Part shown: positions 1-5,373 of the stretch, one piece after another
Layout: each line of letters starts with the position of its first letter
Position numbering within the stretch: position 1 is the stretch's first letter
NCBI GenBank assembly: GCA_016278435.1
Contig: JADQBU010000403.1
Coordinates: 1-6,634 of the forward strand
From: Halanaerobiales bacterium
GTDB taxonomy: Bacteria > Bacillota > Halanaerobiia > Halanaerobiales > JADQBU01
Direction: 5' to 3'
Length of the DNA stretch: 6,634 nt
The notes under the pieces: generated by a model
What the model was told of the DNA's origin: nothing
Databases searched by the model: none
The model's input: only the letters and a program-made list of their open reading frames with translations
Made by a program: the position numbers and the translations under genes

Positions 1-393
1 CAGAAAAAAAAGAGGAACACAGTCCGCATAAAAAGAAATCAGTGGTAACCCGGTTTTATCAGTAATTAAGGCATCAATCCCGGGAATACTTTTATCAAAG
101 GCCAGGGCACCCCGACCGCAGTCCTTTTCATTTACTATGTATATTTGATTACCGTGAACCTGTTCTGCTGCAGTCAGGTCCAGATGATTTAAATTCAATG
201 TTTCAGAGATTAACTGCCTGTTCTTTAATATATTTTCTTTTTTATCATCAGTATGAAAGGCCAGATTCAGGCTCTCATAACAGCCCTTACTTACTCCCCC
301 CTGCCGGGAAGTAAAAATAGCTGTGACTCCCTCTGCTTTAAATTCTTCGATCTCAAGATATTTAATATCATTGTTATCTTTCCAGGAAAACAA
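1..393 (-). CDS. pgeF: YlmD/PgeF-family multicopper-oxidase-like (laccase domain) protein, 3' part missing
   Basis: Partial gene: the first 131 codons are visible and the C-terminal half lies beyond the left edge. The translation carries the family hallmarks in order: an SRQGGVS block (residues 29-35), SLNLAFHTDD (41-50), QVHG with the candidate metal ligand His80 (78-81), GIDALITD (105-112) and ADCVPL with Cys125 (123-128). In this family (YfiH/YlmD/LACC1) these His and Cys residues bind zinc; reported activities are purine nucleoside phosphorylase/adenosine deaminase and, for PgeF in E. coli, editing of peptidoglycan precursors. The start is TTG: an in-frame TAA lies 18 nt upstream, no ATG or GTG intervenes, and a consensus AGGAGG sits 7 nt before it. 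It follows ylmC as in B. subtilis (ylmC-ylmD), which supports the call. The exact reaction is inferred from family membership only. Confidence 0.93.
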   Translation of the reverse strand, partial: MFSWKDNNDIKYLEIEEFKAEGVTAIFTSRQGGVSKGCYESLNLAFHTDDKKENILKNRQLISETLNLNHLDLTAAEQVHGNQIYIVNEKDCGRGALAFDKSIPGIDALITDKTGLPLISFYADCVPLFFL

Positions 394-398
394 GTAAA

Positions 399-407
399 CT
401 CCTCCTT
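399..407 (-). promoter_or_regulatory. Ribosome binding site fixing the TTG start of pgeF
   Basis: AAGGAGGAG on the minus strand; its AGGAGG core ends 7 nt before the TTG at 393. This near-perfect Shine-Dalgarno supports the non-ATG start. Confidence 0.8.
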
Positions 408-428
408 TTTCTTATTTTCCTTCTTATC

Positions 429-434
429 ATTATA
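429..434 (-). promoter_or_regulatory. Possible -10 element of a housekeeping promoter for pgeF
   Basis: A perfect TATAAT on the minus strand lies 35 nt before the pgeF start, so transcription could begin near position 422. The hexamer 17 nt upstream (GAAATT) is a poor -35, so this is only a candidate. In an AT-rich gap such a match can arise by chance. Confidence 0.3.
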
Positions 435-469
435 AATCTAACATAAGCAATAATTTCTTTCTTAAGTAT

Positions 470-487
470 ATCATAATTAATCATGAT
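470..487. repeat. Imperfect 18-bp inverted repeat between ylmC and pgeF
   Basis: ATCATAATT-AATCATGAT reads as a dyad with one mismatched pair, starting 8 nt after the ylmC stop codon. No T-tract follows on the minus strand, so it is not a convincing terminator. It could be an operator or chance in AT-rich DNA. Confidence 0.35.
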
Positions 488-494
488 TTTAAAA

Positions 495-728
495 CTATCC
501 CGATACCAGAATTACATCCTCACCAATTTTTTGTATATCTTTCCAGTCGATGGTCAGGTCCTGCTTCTTGGAAAAAAAACTGAATACTCTATTCTGATGT
601 GAAGGAACAATAATTGCCCTTATTTTACCCTGGTCAATATCTATCTCAACATCATTAATAAAACCCAGTTTCTTACCAGTAGAAACATCGATCACATCTT
701 TCATAGTGAGTTCTGACTTCTTCATCAC
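495..728 (-). CDS. ylmC: YlmC/YmxH-family PRC-barrel sporulation-associated protein
   Basis: A small protein of 77 residues, the usual size of this family. Most of its length fits a PRC-barrel-like fold: KDVIDVSTGKKLGFINDVEID (about residues 10-30), GKIRAIIVP (34-42) and the family ending KIGEDVILV (67-75). These segments closely resemble B. subtilis YlmC as I remember it. The molecular function is not known; the family is labelled sporulation-related by context. It has no membrane segment or signal peptide. The start is ambiguous between GTG at 728 (7 nt from the Shine-Dalgarno) and ATG at 725 (10 nt); I keep GTG for spacing, and the difference is one residue. It lies between the sigG-spoIIR unit and pgeF, in the relative place it has in B. 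subtilis. A sigma-E-like promoter precedes it. Confidence 0.9.
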   Translation of the reverse strand: MMKKSELTMKDVIDVSTGKKLGFINDVEIDIDQGKIRAIIVPSHQNRVFSFFSKKQDLTIDWKDIQKIGEDVILVSG

Positions 729-735
729 ATTAATT

Positions 736-743
736 CCTCCCCT
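736..743 (-). promoter_or_regulatory. Ribosome binding site of ylmC
   Basis: AGGGGAGG on the minus strand, 7 nt from GTG at 728 and 10 nt from ATG at 725. Spacing slightly favours the GTG start. Confidence 0.7.
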
Positions 744-751
744 CTCCCATT

Positions 752-780
752 AATATATGATAGGGGGGATTAAAATGTGA
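752..780 (-). promoter_or_regulatory. Candidate sigma-E promoter for ylmC
   Basis: On the minus strand TCACATT (780-774) and CATATATT (759-752) are separated by 14 nt. Against the sigma-E consensus of B. subtilis (about KMATATT, 14-15 nt, CATACANT), each box has one mismatch. Transcription would begin near 745, giving a very short leader that starts almost at the Shine-Dalgarno. The -35 box abuts the hairpin that ends the preceding operon. This is an inference from consensus matching by eye. Confidence 0.4.
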
Positions 781-809
781 AACCAGAGATCTATGAAGAC
801 CTCTGGTTT
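780..809 (-). terminator. Hairpin after spoIIR, probable intrinsic terminator
   Basis: AAACCAGAG (780-788) pairs perfectly with CTCTGGTTT (801-809), and an inner TCT/AGA pairing closes a short loop. It begins 26 nt after the spoIIR stop codon. On the minus strand the stem ends in TTT and is followed by CACATTTTAAT, so the U-tract is interrupted and termination may be incomplete. Confidence 0.6.
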
Positions 810-835
810 AATTATTGATTTAAAAATTATTCTAT

Positions 836-1423
836 TTAAATTCCCAGTATTTTCTGGGCAACTTTAATTAATTTACTTTTGCCTGTGTTTTTTATTAATT
901 CTGATATTTTCAGGCGTAATTCAATATCTGACTGCCCTGTGACCTGTTCCTGATTTGAAAAACAGACAGGTGGTAATAGGACACACCACCAGTTTGATCC
1001 CTCTCCTTCACCAATTATTATTCTTAAGGCCTTATATTGTCCGGCCGGCAGGGTCATATCTCCATAGGTTCTTTTGGGAAAATCGAAATTCCCGAAAATT
1101 ATTTTTACAGGATAATCATTACCATTTTCAGCTATAGTGTCTTTAACTACTTTTTTGACATTTTCCAGTGTAGAATCATTAAATTCCAGACTGGAATATC
1201 CGGCCATATAGTTAACAACTTTATCTCTGACTCTTCTCTTTAAATACTGGTCCGCAGGTGTATTGCTGTTGGCAATTACATGTAACCTGATTAAACCATC
1301 ATTCTTATAGGCATTGATTAACTGGTCCGACTTTCTGAGAACAAACGCACTGTTGGCTGTAATACTCAAATATATTAAAGATACAATTATTAATACGATA
1401 AATATTTTACTTTTATTTTTCAT
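836..1423 (-). CDS. spoIIR: SpoIIR, forespore signal protein that triggers pro-sigma-E processing
   Basis: SpoIIR is made in the forespore, exported to the intermembrane space and activates the SpoIIGA protease across the septum. The 195-residue product starts with a basic stretch and a hydrophobic segment (about residues 7-23), an export signal or anchor. Family blocks follow: RLHVIANSNTPADQ (46-59), YGDMTLPAGQYKALRI (120-135), then IIGEGEGSNWWCVLLPP (136-152) and VCF (153-155). It is somewhat shorter than the B. subtilis protein (about 224 residues), mainly at the C-terminus. The ATG overlaps the sigG TGA (ATGA, 1420-1423), and its AGGGAGGAG site (1429-1437) lies inside sigG 5 nt upstream, so the two genes must share an mRNA and are likely translationally coupled. 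In B. subtilis spoIIR is elsewhere in the genome; here it holds the place of ylmA. The call is secure. Confidence 0.95.
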   Translation of the reverse strand: MKNKSKIFIVLIIVSLIYLSITANSAFVLRKSDQLINAYKNDGLIRLHVIANSNTPADQYLKRRVRDKVVNYMAGYSSLEFNDSTLENVKKVVKDTIAENGNDYPVKIIFGNFDFPKRTYGDMTLPAGQYKALRIIIGEGEGSNWWCVLLPPVCFSNQEQVTGQSDIELRLKISELIKNTGKSKLIKVAQKILGI

Positions 1424-2205
1424 TTTTTCTCCTCCCTGACATACCTTTTTAGTCTCTTCAAGGCAGCCTTCTCCAATCTGGATACCTGAGCCTGGGAAAT
1501 ACCTATTTCGTCAGCTACTTCCATCTGGGTTCTTCCTTCATAAAATCTATAGGTTAAGATAAGCTTTTCTCTGGTATCTAATTTTCTCAGTGCCTCCCGG
1601 ACTGCAATACCTTCCAGCCAGGTTTCATCCTCTGATTCCTCATCACTGATCTGATCCATAACAAAAATCGGATCTCCACCATCATGATAAATCGGTTCAA
1701 ATAGAGAAATTGGATCCTGAATAGCATCAAGAGCATAGGTAATATCTGACCTTGGTATATCCAGTTCTTCTGAAATCTCTTTTAAAGATGGCTCCTTTGA
1801 ATTTTTATTTTTCAACTGTTCTTTCATCTGTAGAGCTTTATAGGCAGTATCGCGCAGGGAACGGCTGACCCGGATTGGATTATTATCACGTAGATATCTC
1901 CGGATTTCACCAATAATCATGGGTACTGCATAGGTCGAAAATTTAACATTCTGGCTCAAATCAAAATTATCAATAGCCTTCATTAAACCTATACAACCTA
2001 CCTGAAAGAGATCATCTACATTTTCTCCCCGGTTAGTAAACCGCTGCAGTACACTCAATACTAATCTCAGATTACCGCTGACGATCGTATTTCGCGCCTC
2101 TTCTATACCATTCTGCATCTTACGAAAAAGTACTCGCATCTCTTTATTGGTTAAGACCGGTAATTCTGATGTATTTACTCCACTTATTTCAACTTTATTA
2201 CCCAT
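1420..2205 (-). CDS. sigG: RNA polymerase sporulation sigma factor sigma-G
   Basis: Late forespore sigma factor that directs RNA polymerase to forespore genes after engulfment. The 261 residues match the family's usual length. The N-terminus (NKVEISGVNTSELPVL, 3-18) is the sigma-G signature. Region 2 covers about 43-107, including DDLFQVGCIGLMKAIDNFDL (64-83) and KFSTYAVPMIIGEIRRYLRD (88-107); NNPIRVSRSLRD (108-119) leads into region 3, with LFEPIYHDGGDPI at 168-180. Region 4 covers about 205-255, with the helix-turn-helix TQMEVADEIGISQAQVSRLE (226-245). The start is ATG with AGGGGGG 8 nt upstream. It lies downstream of sigE, as in B. subtilis, but a strong terminator separates them. A sigma-F-like promoter and a leader hairpin precede it. 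The residue matching Asn45 of B. subtilis sigma-G appears to be Ser43. Confidence 0.98.
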   Translation of the reverse strand: MGNKVEISGVNTSELPVLTNKEMRVLFRKMQNGIEEARNTIVSGNLRLVLSVLQRFTNRGENVDDLFQVGCIGLMKAIDNFDLSQNVKFSTYAVPMIIGEIRRYLRDNNPIRVSRSLRDTAYKALQMKEQLKNKNSKEPSLKEISEELDIPRSDITYALDAIQDPISLFEPIYHDGGDPIFVMDQISDEESEDETWLEGIAVREALRKLDTREKLILTYRFYEGRTQMEVADEIGISQAQVSRLEKAALKRLKRYVREEKK

Positions 2206-2231
2206 CCTTATTGCCCCCCTGCATTCGATAA

Positions 2232-2253
2232 ATAATGTATTTATTTACATTAT
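2232..2253 (-). repeat. Perfect 8-bp inverted repeat in the sigG leader
   Basis: ATAATGTA (2232-2239) and TACATTAT (2246-2253) form a perfect stem with a 6-nt loop. It lies between the candidate -10 box and the Shine-Dalgarno (2214-2220) and probably spans the transcription start. It could be an mRNA hairpin that damps translation, or a DNA operator. The stem is nearly all A/T, so its stability is modest. Confidence 0.5.
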
Positions 2254-2282
2254 CATTATTACCAGGAAGATGTTATTTATAC
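2254..2282 (-). promoter_or_regulatory. Candidate sigma-F promoter for sigG-spoIIR
   Basis: GTATA (2282-2278) matches the sigma-F -35 consensus GYATA, and GGTAATAAT (2263-2255) fits the -10 consensus GGNNANANT at every fixed position. The spacer is 14 nt, one short of the usual 15 or so. Both downstream genes, sigG and spoIIR, are sigma-F targets in B. subtilis, which supports the reading. I found no better match in the gap, and the assignment is by eye. Confidence 0.5.
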
Positions 2283-2387
2283 ATCCTAAAATTTGTAATA
2301 TATTGATATGAAGGTTCATAATACAGGATTAAAAAAGAAAGAAAAATTATATTGGAGAATACTAATAGAAAGGTATTAAAACGAGGA

Positions 2388-2418
2388 TAAAAATAAAAAA
2401 GAGAGGATCTCTCCTCTC
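2388..2418 (-). terminator. Intrinsic terminator of the spoIIGA-sigE operon
   Basis: On the minus strand GAGAGGA-GAGA-TCCTCTC forms a 7-bp stem (2401-2418) capped by a GNRA-type GAGA tetraloop, followed directly by TTTTTTATTTTTA. It starts 34 nt after the sigE stop. This is a strong, textbook intrinsic terminator. Confidence 0.9.
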
Positions 2419-2452
2419 ACAATAGTTTCCACTAAATTATTAGATTTTATGA

Positions 2453-3190
2453 CTAAACCATCTTGGAAACTTCTTTCTTTAATTTTTTTATAATCCGTTT
2501 CTCCAGCCTGGAAATATAAGATTGTGAAATTCCAAGTATATTGGCAACATCTTTCTGTGTCTTGGTTTCACCCGATTTTAACAGGCCATACCTCAGAATT
2601 AAAATCTTTTTTTCCCGATCAGTCAGCGTTTTCATGGCAAGTTTTAATAGATTTCTGTCAACTTCTTTTTCTATACTCTTATAGATCAGGTCACCCTCGG
2701 TCCCCATCACATCTGACAGTTTTAATTCATTACCATCCCAGTCAATATTGAGGGGATCATCAAAGGATATCTCTGACCGTTTTTTATTATTTTTTCTTAG
2801 ATACATCAAAATCTCATTTTCAATACAGCGCGAAGCATAGGTAGCAAGTTTTATATTTTTAGTTACATCAAAGGTATGTACTGCCTTAATAAGTCCAATT
2901 GTACCTATTGAGACAAGGTCCTCTACATCTATTCCTGTATTGGTAAATTTTCGAGCAATGTAGACAACCAGACGTAAGTTATGTTTTATCAACAGTTCCT
3001 TAACATCATTCTCTCCCTCTTCCAGTTTTTCCAGAAGATAGTCTTCCTCATTATCTTCTAATGGGGGTGGTAATGTTTCACTACTCCCCAGATAATAAAT
3101 TGGTGATCTATAAAAACCAAAGAATCGCAGACATTTAATCCACCAGATTCTAACTTTGAACTTGAGACCGAAATATAATTGTTTAAACAC
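2453..3190 (-). CDS. sigE: RNA polymerase sporulation sigma factor sigma-E (pro-sigma-E)
   Basis: Early mother-cell sigma factor, made as an inactive membrane-associated precursor. I place the start at GTG 3190 (245 residues) rather than GTG 3211, because AAAGGAG (3198-3204) lies 7 nt upstream of 3190 while 3211 has no good ribosome binding site. The first 32 residues are a basic, aromatic-rich pro-sequence (WW at 16-17, FF at 23-24), ending at IYYLGSSETLPPPL (31-44), the conserved SpoIIGA cleavage neighbourhood; by homology the cut falls between Tyr32 and Tyr33. Region 2 follows (about 62-135: NLRLVVYIARKF, DLVSIGTIGLIKAVHTFD, KLATYASRCIENEILMYLRK), then NIDWDGNEL (148-156) and region 4 with the helix-turn-helix TQKDVANILGISQSYISRLE (211-230). 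It lies 54 nt after spoIIGA, the gene for its processing protease, and the pair ends at a strong terminator. Confidence 0.97.
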   Translation of the reverse strand: MFKQLYFGLKFKVRIWWIKCLRFFGFYRSPIYYLGSSETLPPPLEDNEEDYLLEKLEEGENDVKELLIKHNLRLVVYIARKFTNTGIDVEDLVSIGTIGLIKAVHTFDVTKNIKLATYASRCIENEILMYLRKNNKKRSEISFDDPLNIDWDGNELKLSDVMGTEGDLIYKSIEKEVDRNLLKLAMKTLTDREKKILILRYGLLKSGETKTQKDVANILGISQSYISRLEKRIIKKLKKEVSKMV

Positions 3191-3197
3191 AAACACT

Positions 3198-3204
3198 CTC
3201 CTTT
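3198..3204 (-). promoter_or_regulatory. Ribosome binding site that decides the sigE start
   Basis: AAAGGAG on the minus strand lies 7 nt before GTG 3190 and inside the longer reading frame that begins at GTG 3211. It argues that the longer N-terminus (7 extra residues) is not used. Confidence 0.75.
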
Positions 3205-3244
3205 CTAGCACTTGCTTCTGTGTCTAAACCAGTAAGCCATCACA

Positions 3245-4129
3245 CTAGTCTATCTCCTGTATTAAATGAGGATTAATAAGGGCCTGATATTTGCCTTCAT
3301 CATCAAGTTTTTTGTCAGTAATGGCAATCAAAACTTTTTTCGTCTCAAAAGTTGTTTCTTTATATAAAAATTTGACCCGGTCAGGCCTTATGCCGGTTAA
3401 CATGCCATGCTCTTGTCCGAGATCAGAAAATGGTAAAACCCGGACCCGGTTACCCCAGCCATTTTCATTCAATATTTCTATTAAACCCATCATCCCCCCT
3501 TTTTCAGTTAATTTCTTTCTTAAATCATCAGGAAATAAGGGTAGTAAAGACTTAAACTCAGTAACAATAACCGGTTCATGAGTCAAGGGATCGGTAAGAC
3601 TATTACCTGTATCTATCAGAGCGTTTAATCTTACCTGCCGGTCATTTATACAAATTATTGATGGTACATAAAATACATCAGGAGTAACATATTTATTGAA
3701 TATATGCCACCCCTGTTTACTTATTAATACAATGATTATTAATCCTGTAGCCATCAAGAATATATTGCCAGTATTCTTAAAAGGAGTCAGACCAAAGATA
3801 TAGACCAGAGATAAAATAGTACCTATAGTTAAAAAACTGATTAAATAGAGATAGCCAACTGCCCTGATAAAATTTTTTCTGCTCAAATTACCAAAAGCTA
3901 TACGGATCATAAGCAGGGCAGTAATAATATTCAAAATTATATGCCAGAGAAAACTCCAGTTTCCCGGTTTTAAGAAAATAATTATAAATGTGTAAATAGT
4001 ACCGGTAACAGCAGCAATCAACAGCCTCCACCACTCTATATCATATCTCAGGATATAGCCAACAGACCAGATAAGAGCATAAGTCATCAGGGTATTATTA
4101 AAAAATATTATATCAGCATATATAATCAT
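3245..4129 (-). CDS. spoIIGA: SpoIIGA, membrane-embedded aspartic protease that processes pro-sigma-E
   Basis: SpoIIGA sits in the mother-cell side of the sporulation septum and removes the pro-sequence of sigma-E after receiving the SpoIIR signal. The 294-residue product has five hydrophobic segments in its N-terminal half (about residues 3-27, 34-53, 58-79, 87-112 and 123-136), the family's topology. The soluble C-terminal half has the catalytic aspartate in LIDTGNSLTDPLTHEPVIV (171-189, Asp173 in DTGN), which in this family forms a pepsin/retropepsin-like active site as a dimer. Other family blocks are VRVLPFSDLGQEHGMLTG (229-246) and RPDRV (248-252). The ATG at 4129 has GGGGGA 6 nt upstream. 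It directly precedes its substrate gene sigE. The bpr gene found between ftsZ and spoIIGA in B. subtilis is absent. Confidence 0.96.
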   Translation of the reverse strand: MIIYADIIFFNNTLMTYALIWSVGYILRYDIEWWRLLIAAVTGTIYTFIIIFLKPGNWSFLWHIILNIITALLMIRIAFGNLSRKNFIRAVGYLYLISFLTIGTILSLVYIFGLTPFKNTGNIFLMATGLIIIVLISKQGWHIFNKYVTPDVFYVPSIICINDRQVRLNALIDTGNSLTDPLTHEPVIVTEFKSLLPLFPDDLRKKLTEKGGMMGLIEILNENGWGNRVRVLPFSDLGQEHGMLTGIRPDRVKFLYKETTFETKKVLIAITDKKLDDEGKYQALINPHLIQEID

Positions 4130-4188
4130 ATCCTGTCCCCCGGAAAATAAAACCTATTTAAATATATATTAAAGAAAAGATAAAAGTA

Positions 4189-4218
4189 TTCATAAAAAAT
4201 ATTAGAAAATTTGTCAGA
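4189..4218 (-). promoter_or_regulatory. Possible spoIIG promoter with an overlapping Spo0A-box-like site
   Basis: On the minus strand CTGACA (4217-4212) resembles a -35 box (5 of 6), and TATGAA (4194-4189) lies 17 nt downstream as a weak -10 (4 of 6). The same -35 overlaps TTTGTCAGA on the plus strand (4210-4218), a 7 of 9 match to the Spo0A box TTTGTCGAA. B. subtilis spoIIG is driven by sigma-A with phosphorylated Spo0A, so the location is sensible, but the matches are imperfect and the gap is AT-rich. Confidence 0.35.
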
Positions 4219-4224
4219 TGGCCT

Positions 4225-4259
4225 AAAAAACAAAAAATCTCGATGAATTAACATCGAGA
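4225..4259 (-). terminator. Intrinsic terminator of ftsA-ftsZ
   Basis: TCTCGATG (4238-4245) and CATCGAGA (4252-4259) form a perfect 8-bp stem with a 6-nt loop. On the minus strand it is followed by TTTTTTGTTTTTT. It starts 27 nt after the ftsZ stop codon and separates division from sporulation genes. Confidence 0.93.
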
Positions 4260-4286
4260 AAAAACAGGATTAAATTATTTGTTCAA

Positions 4287-5354
4287 TCAACTTTTCTGTC
4301 TCCGCAAAAAGGCCGGGATATCCAGATCATCTCCAGAAAATCCTCCCATATCAAATTCCGTTTCCAGCTCTTCTTCTTTTTCTTTATTATTAACGGGCTT
4401 TTTGCTATCAAAACCGGTGGCAATCACGGTTACCTGAACTTCTTCATCAAATTCTTCATTGATCACTGCTCCCAGGATTATATTGGCATCCGGATCTGAT
4501 ACTTCCTGCACAACCCGTGCTGCCTCATTGGCTTCATGAATACCGAGGTTGGGTCCTCCTGTAATATTGATCAGAACACCTTTAGCACCTTCTATTGAAG
4601 CTTCCAGCAAAGGAGAAGCGATTGCAAACCTTGCTGCCTCTGCTGCCCGATTTTCACCGGAAGCGATACCGATACCCATTAAAGCCGAACCAGCATCTGT
4701 CATAATGGTTTTCACATCAGCAAAATCAAGATTTATAATACCGGTTATGGTGATTAAATCAGATATTCCCTGTACACCCTGTCGTAAAACATCATCAGCT
4801 ATCTTAAAAGCCTCAAGCAGGCTTGTCTGTTTTTCTGCCACTTCCAGCAGCCTGTCATTGGGAATAATAATCAGGGTATCAACCTTTGACTTTAATTCCT
4901 CAATACCATCTTCTGCCTTTTTCATGCGCTGCTTACCTTCAACTGTAAAGGGTTTGGTCACAACACCCACAGTCAGAGCTCCCAGTTCCTTGGCGGTTTC
5001 AGCCACAATCGGGGTGGCACCTGTCCCTGTACCTCCACCCATTCCTGCAGTAATAAAGACCATATCAGAACCCTCCAGGGCCTTCCCTATCTCTTCTTTA
5101 GTCTCCTGGGCAGCCTCCTGGCCGATCGTTGGATCTGACCCCGCTCCCAGTCCCCTGGTAATCTTCTCACCGATTCTGATCGTCATCCCTGCGTTTGAGG
5201 AAAGTAAGGCCTGGGCATCTGTATTGATTGCTATAAATTCAACTCCATCCAGTCCTTCTTCAATCATTCTATTGACGGCATTGTTGCCGCCGCCTCCTAC
5301 ACCGACAACTTTTATATTAGCAAAATGCTCTATTTCGGTTCCTATATCAAACAA
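4287..5354 (-). CDS. ftsZ: Cell division protein FtsZ
   Basis: Tubulin-like GTPase that polymerises into the Z-ring at mid-cell, and at the polar site during sporulation. The 355 residues are within the family's usual range. Visible elements are the N-terminal nucleotide-binding loop VVGVGGGGNNAVNRM (16-30), the tubulin signature GGGTGTG (106-112), the T7 synergy loop NLDFADV (208-214) with catalytic Asp210 and Asp213, the C-terminal GTPase-activating domain (to about 315), a short charged linker (about 318-340) and the conserved tail DDLDIPAFLRR (342-352), which binds FtsA and other partners. The start codon is TTG: an in-frame TAA ends immediately before it, no earlier start is possible, and AGGGGAGGT lies 6 nt upstream. 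It follows ftsA by 19 nt and ends at a strong terminator. Confidence 0.99.
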   Translation of the reverse strand: MFDIGTEIEHFANIKVVGVGGGGNNAVNRMIEEGLDGVEFIAINTDAQALLSSNAGMTIRIGEKITRGLGAGSDPTIGQEAAQETKEEIGKALEGSDMVFITAGMGGGTGTGATPIVAETAKELGALTVGVVTKPFTVEGKQRMKKAEDGIEELKSKVDTLIIIPNDRLLEVAEKQTSLLEAFKIADDVLRQGVQGISDLITITGIINLDFADVKTIMTDAGSALMGIGIASGENRAAEAARFAIASPLLEASIEGAKGVLINITGGPNLGIHEANEAARVVQEVSDPDANIILGAVINEEFDEEVQVTVIATGFDSKKPVNNKEKEEELETEFDMGGFSGDDLDIPAFLRRQKS

Positions 5355-5360
5355 TTATAT

Positions 5361-5369
5361 ACCTCCCCT
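5361..5369 (-). promoter_or_regulatory. Ribosome binding site fixing the TTG start of ftsZ
   Basis: AGGGGAGGT on the minus strand, 6 nt before TTG 5354. It is a very strong Shine-Dalgarno and may offset the weak start codon. The in-frame ATG at 5372 is followed within five codons by TAA, so it cannot be the start. Confidence 0.85.
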
Positions 5370-5373
5370 CATA

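Noticed and set aside
253..435. Plus-strand frame of 60 codons at the left end
   Set aside because: It lies opposite the start of pgeF, whose conserved motifs are on the minus strand, and it has no family signature or convincing ribosome binding site.
3205..3240. Mini-ORF of 11 codons (MAYWFRHRSKC) between spoIIGA and sigE, ending directly at the sigE ribosome binding site
   Set aside because: The position would suit translational coupling, but the nearest upstream purine-rich site (GGAG) is about 13 nt from its ATG, which is too far, and a frame this short is expected by chance.
3291..3581. Plus-strand frame of 96 codons opposite spoIIGA
   Set aside because: It is antisense to the conserved C-terminal domain of SpoIIGA and resembles no family.
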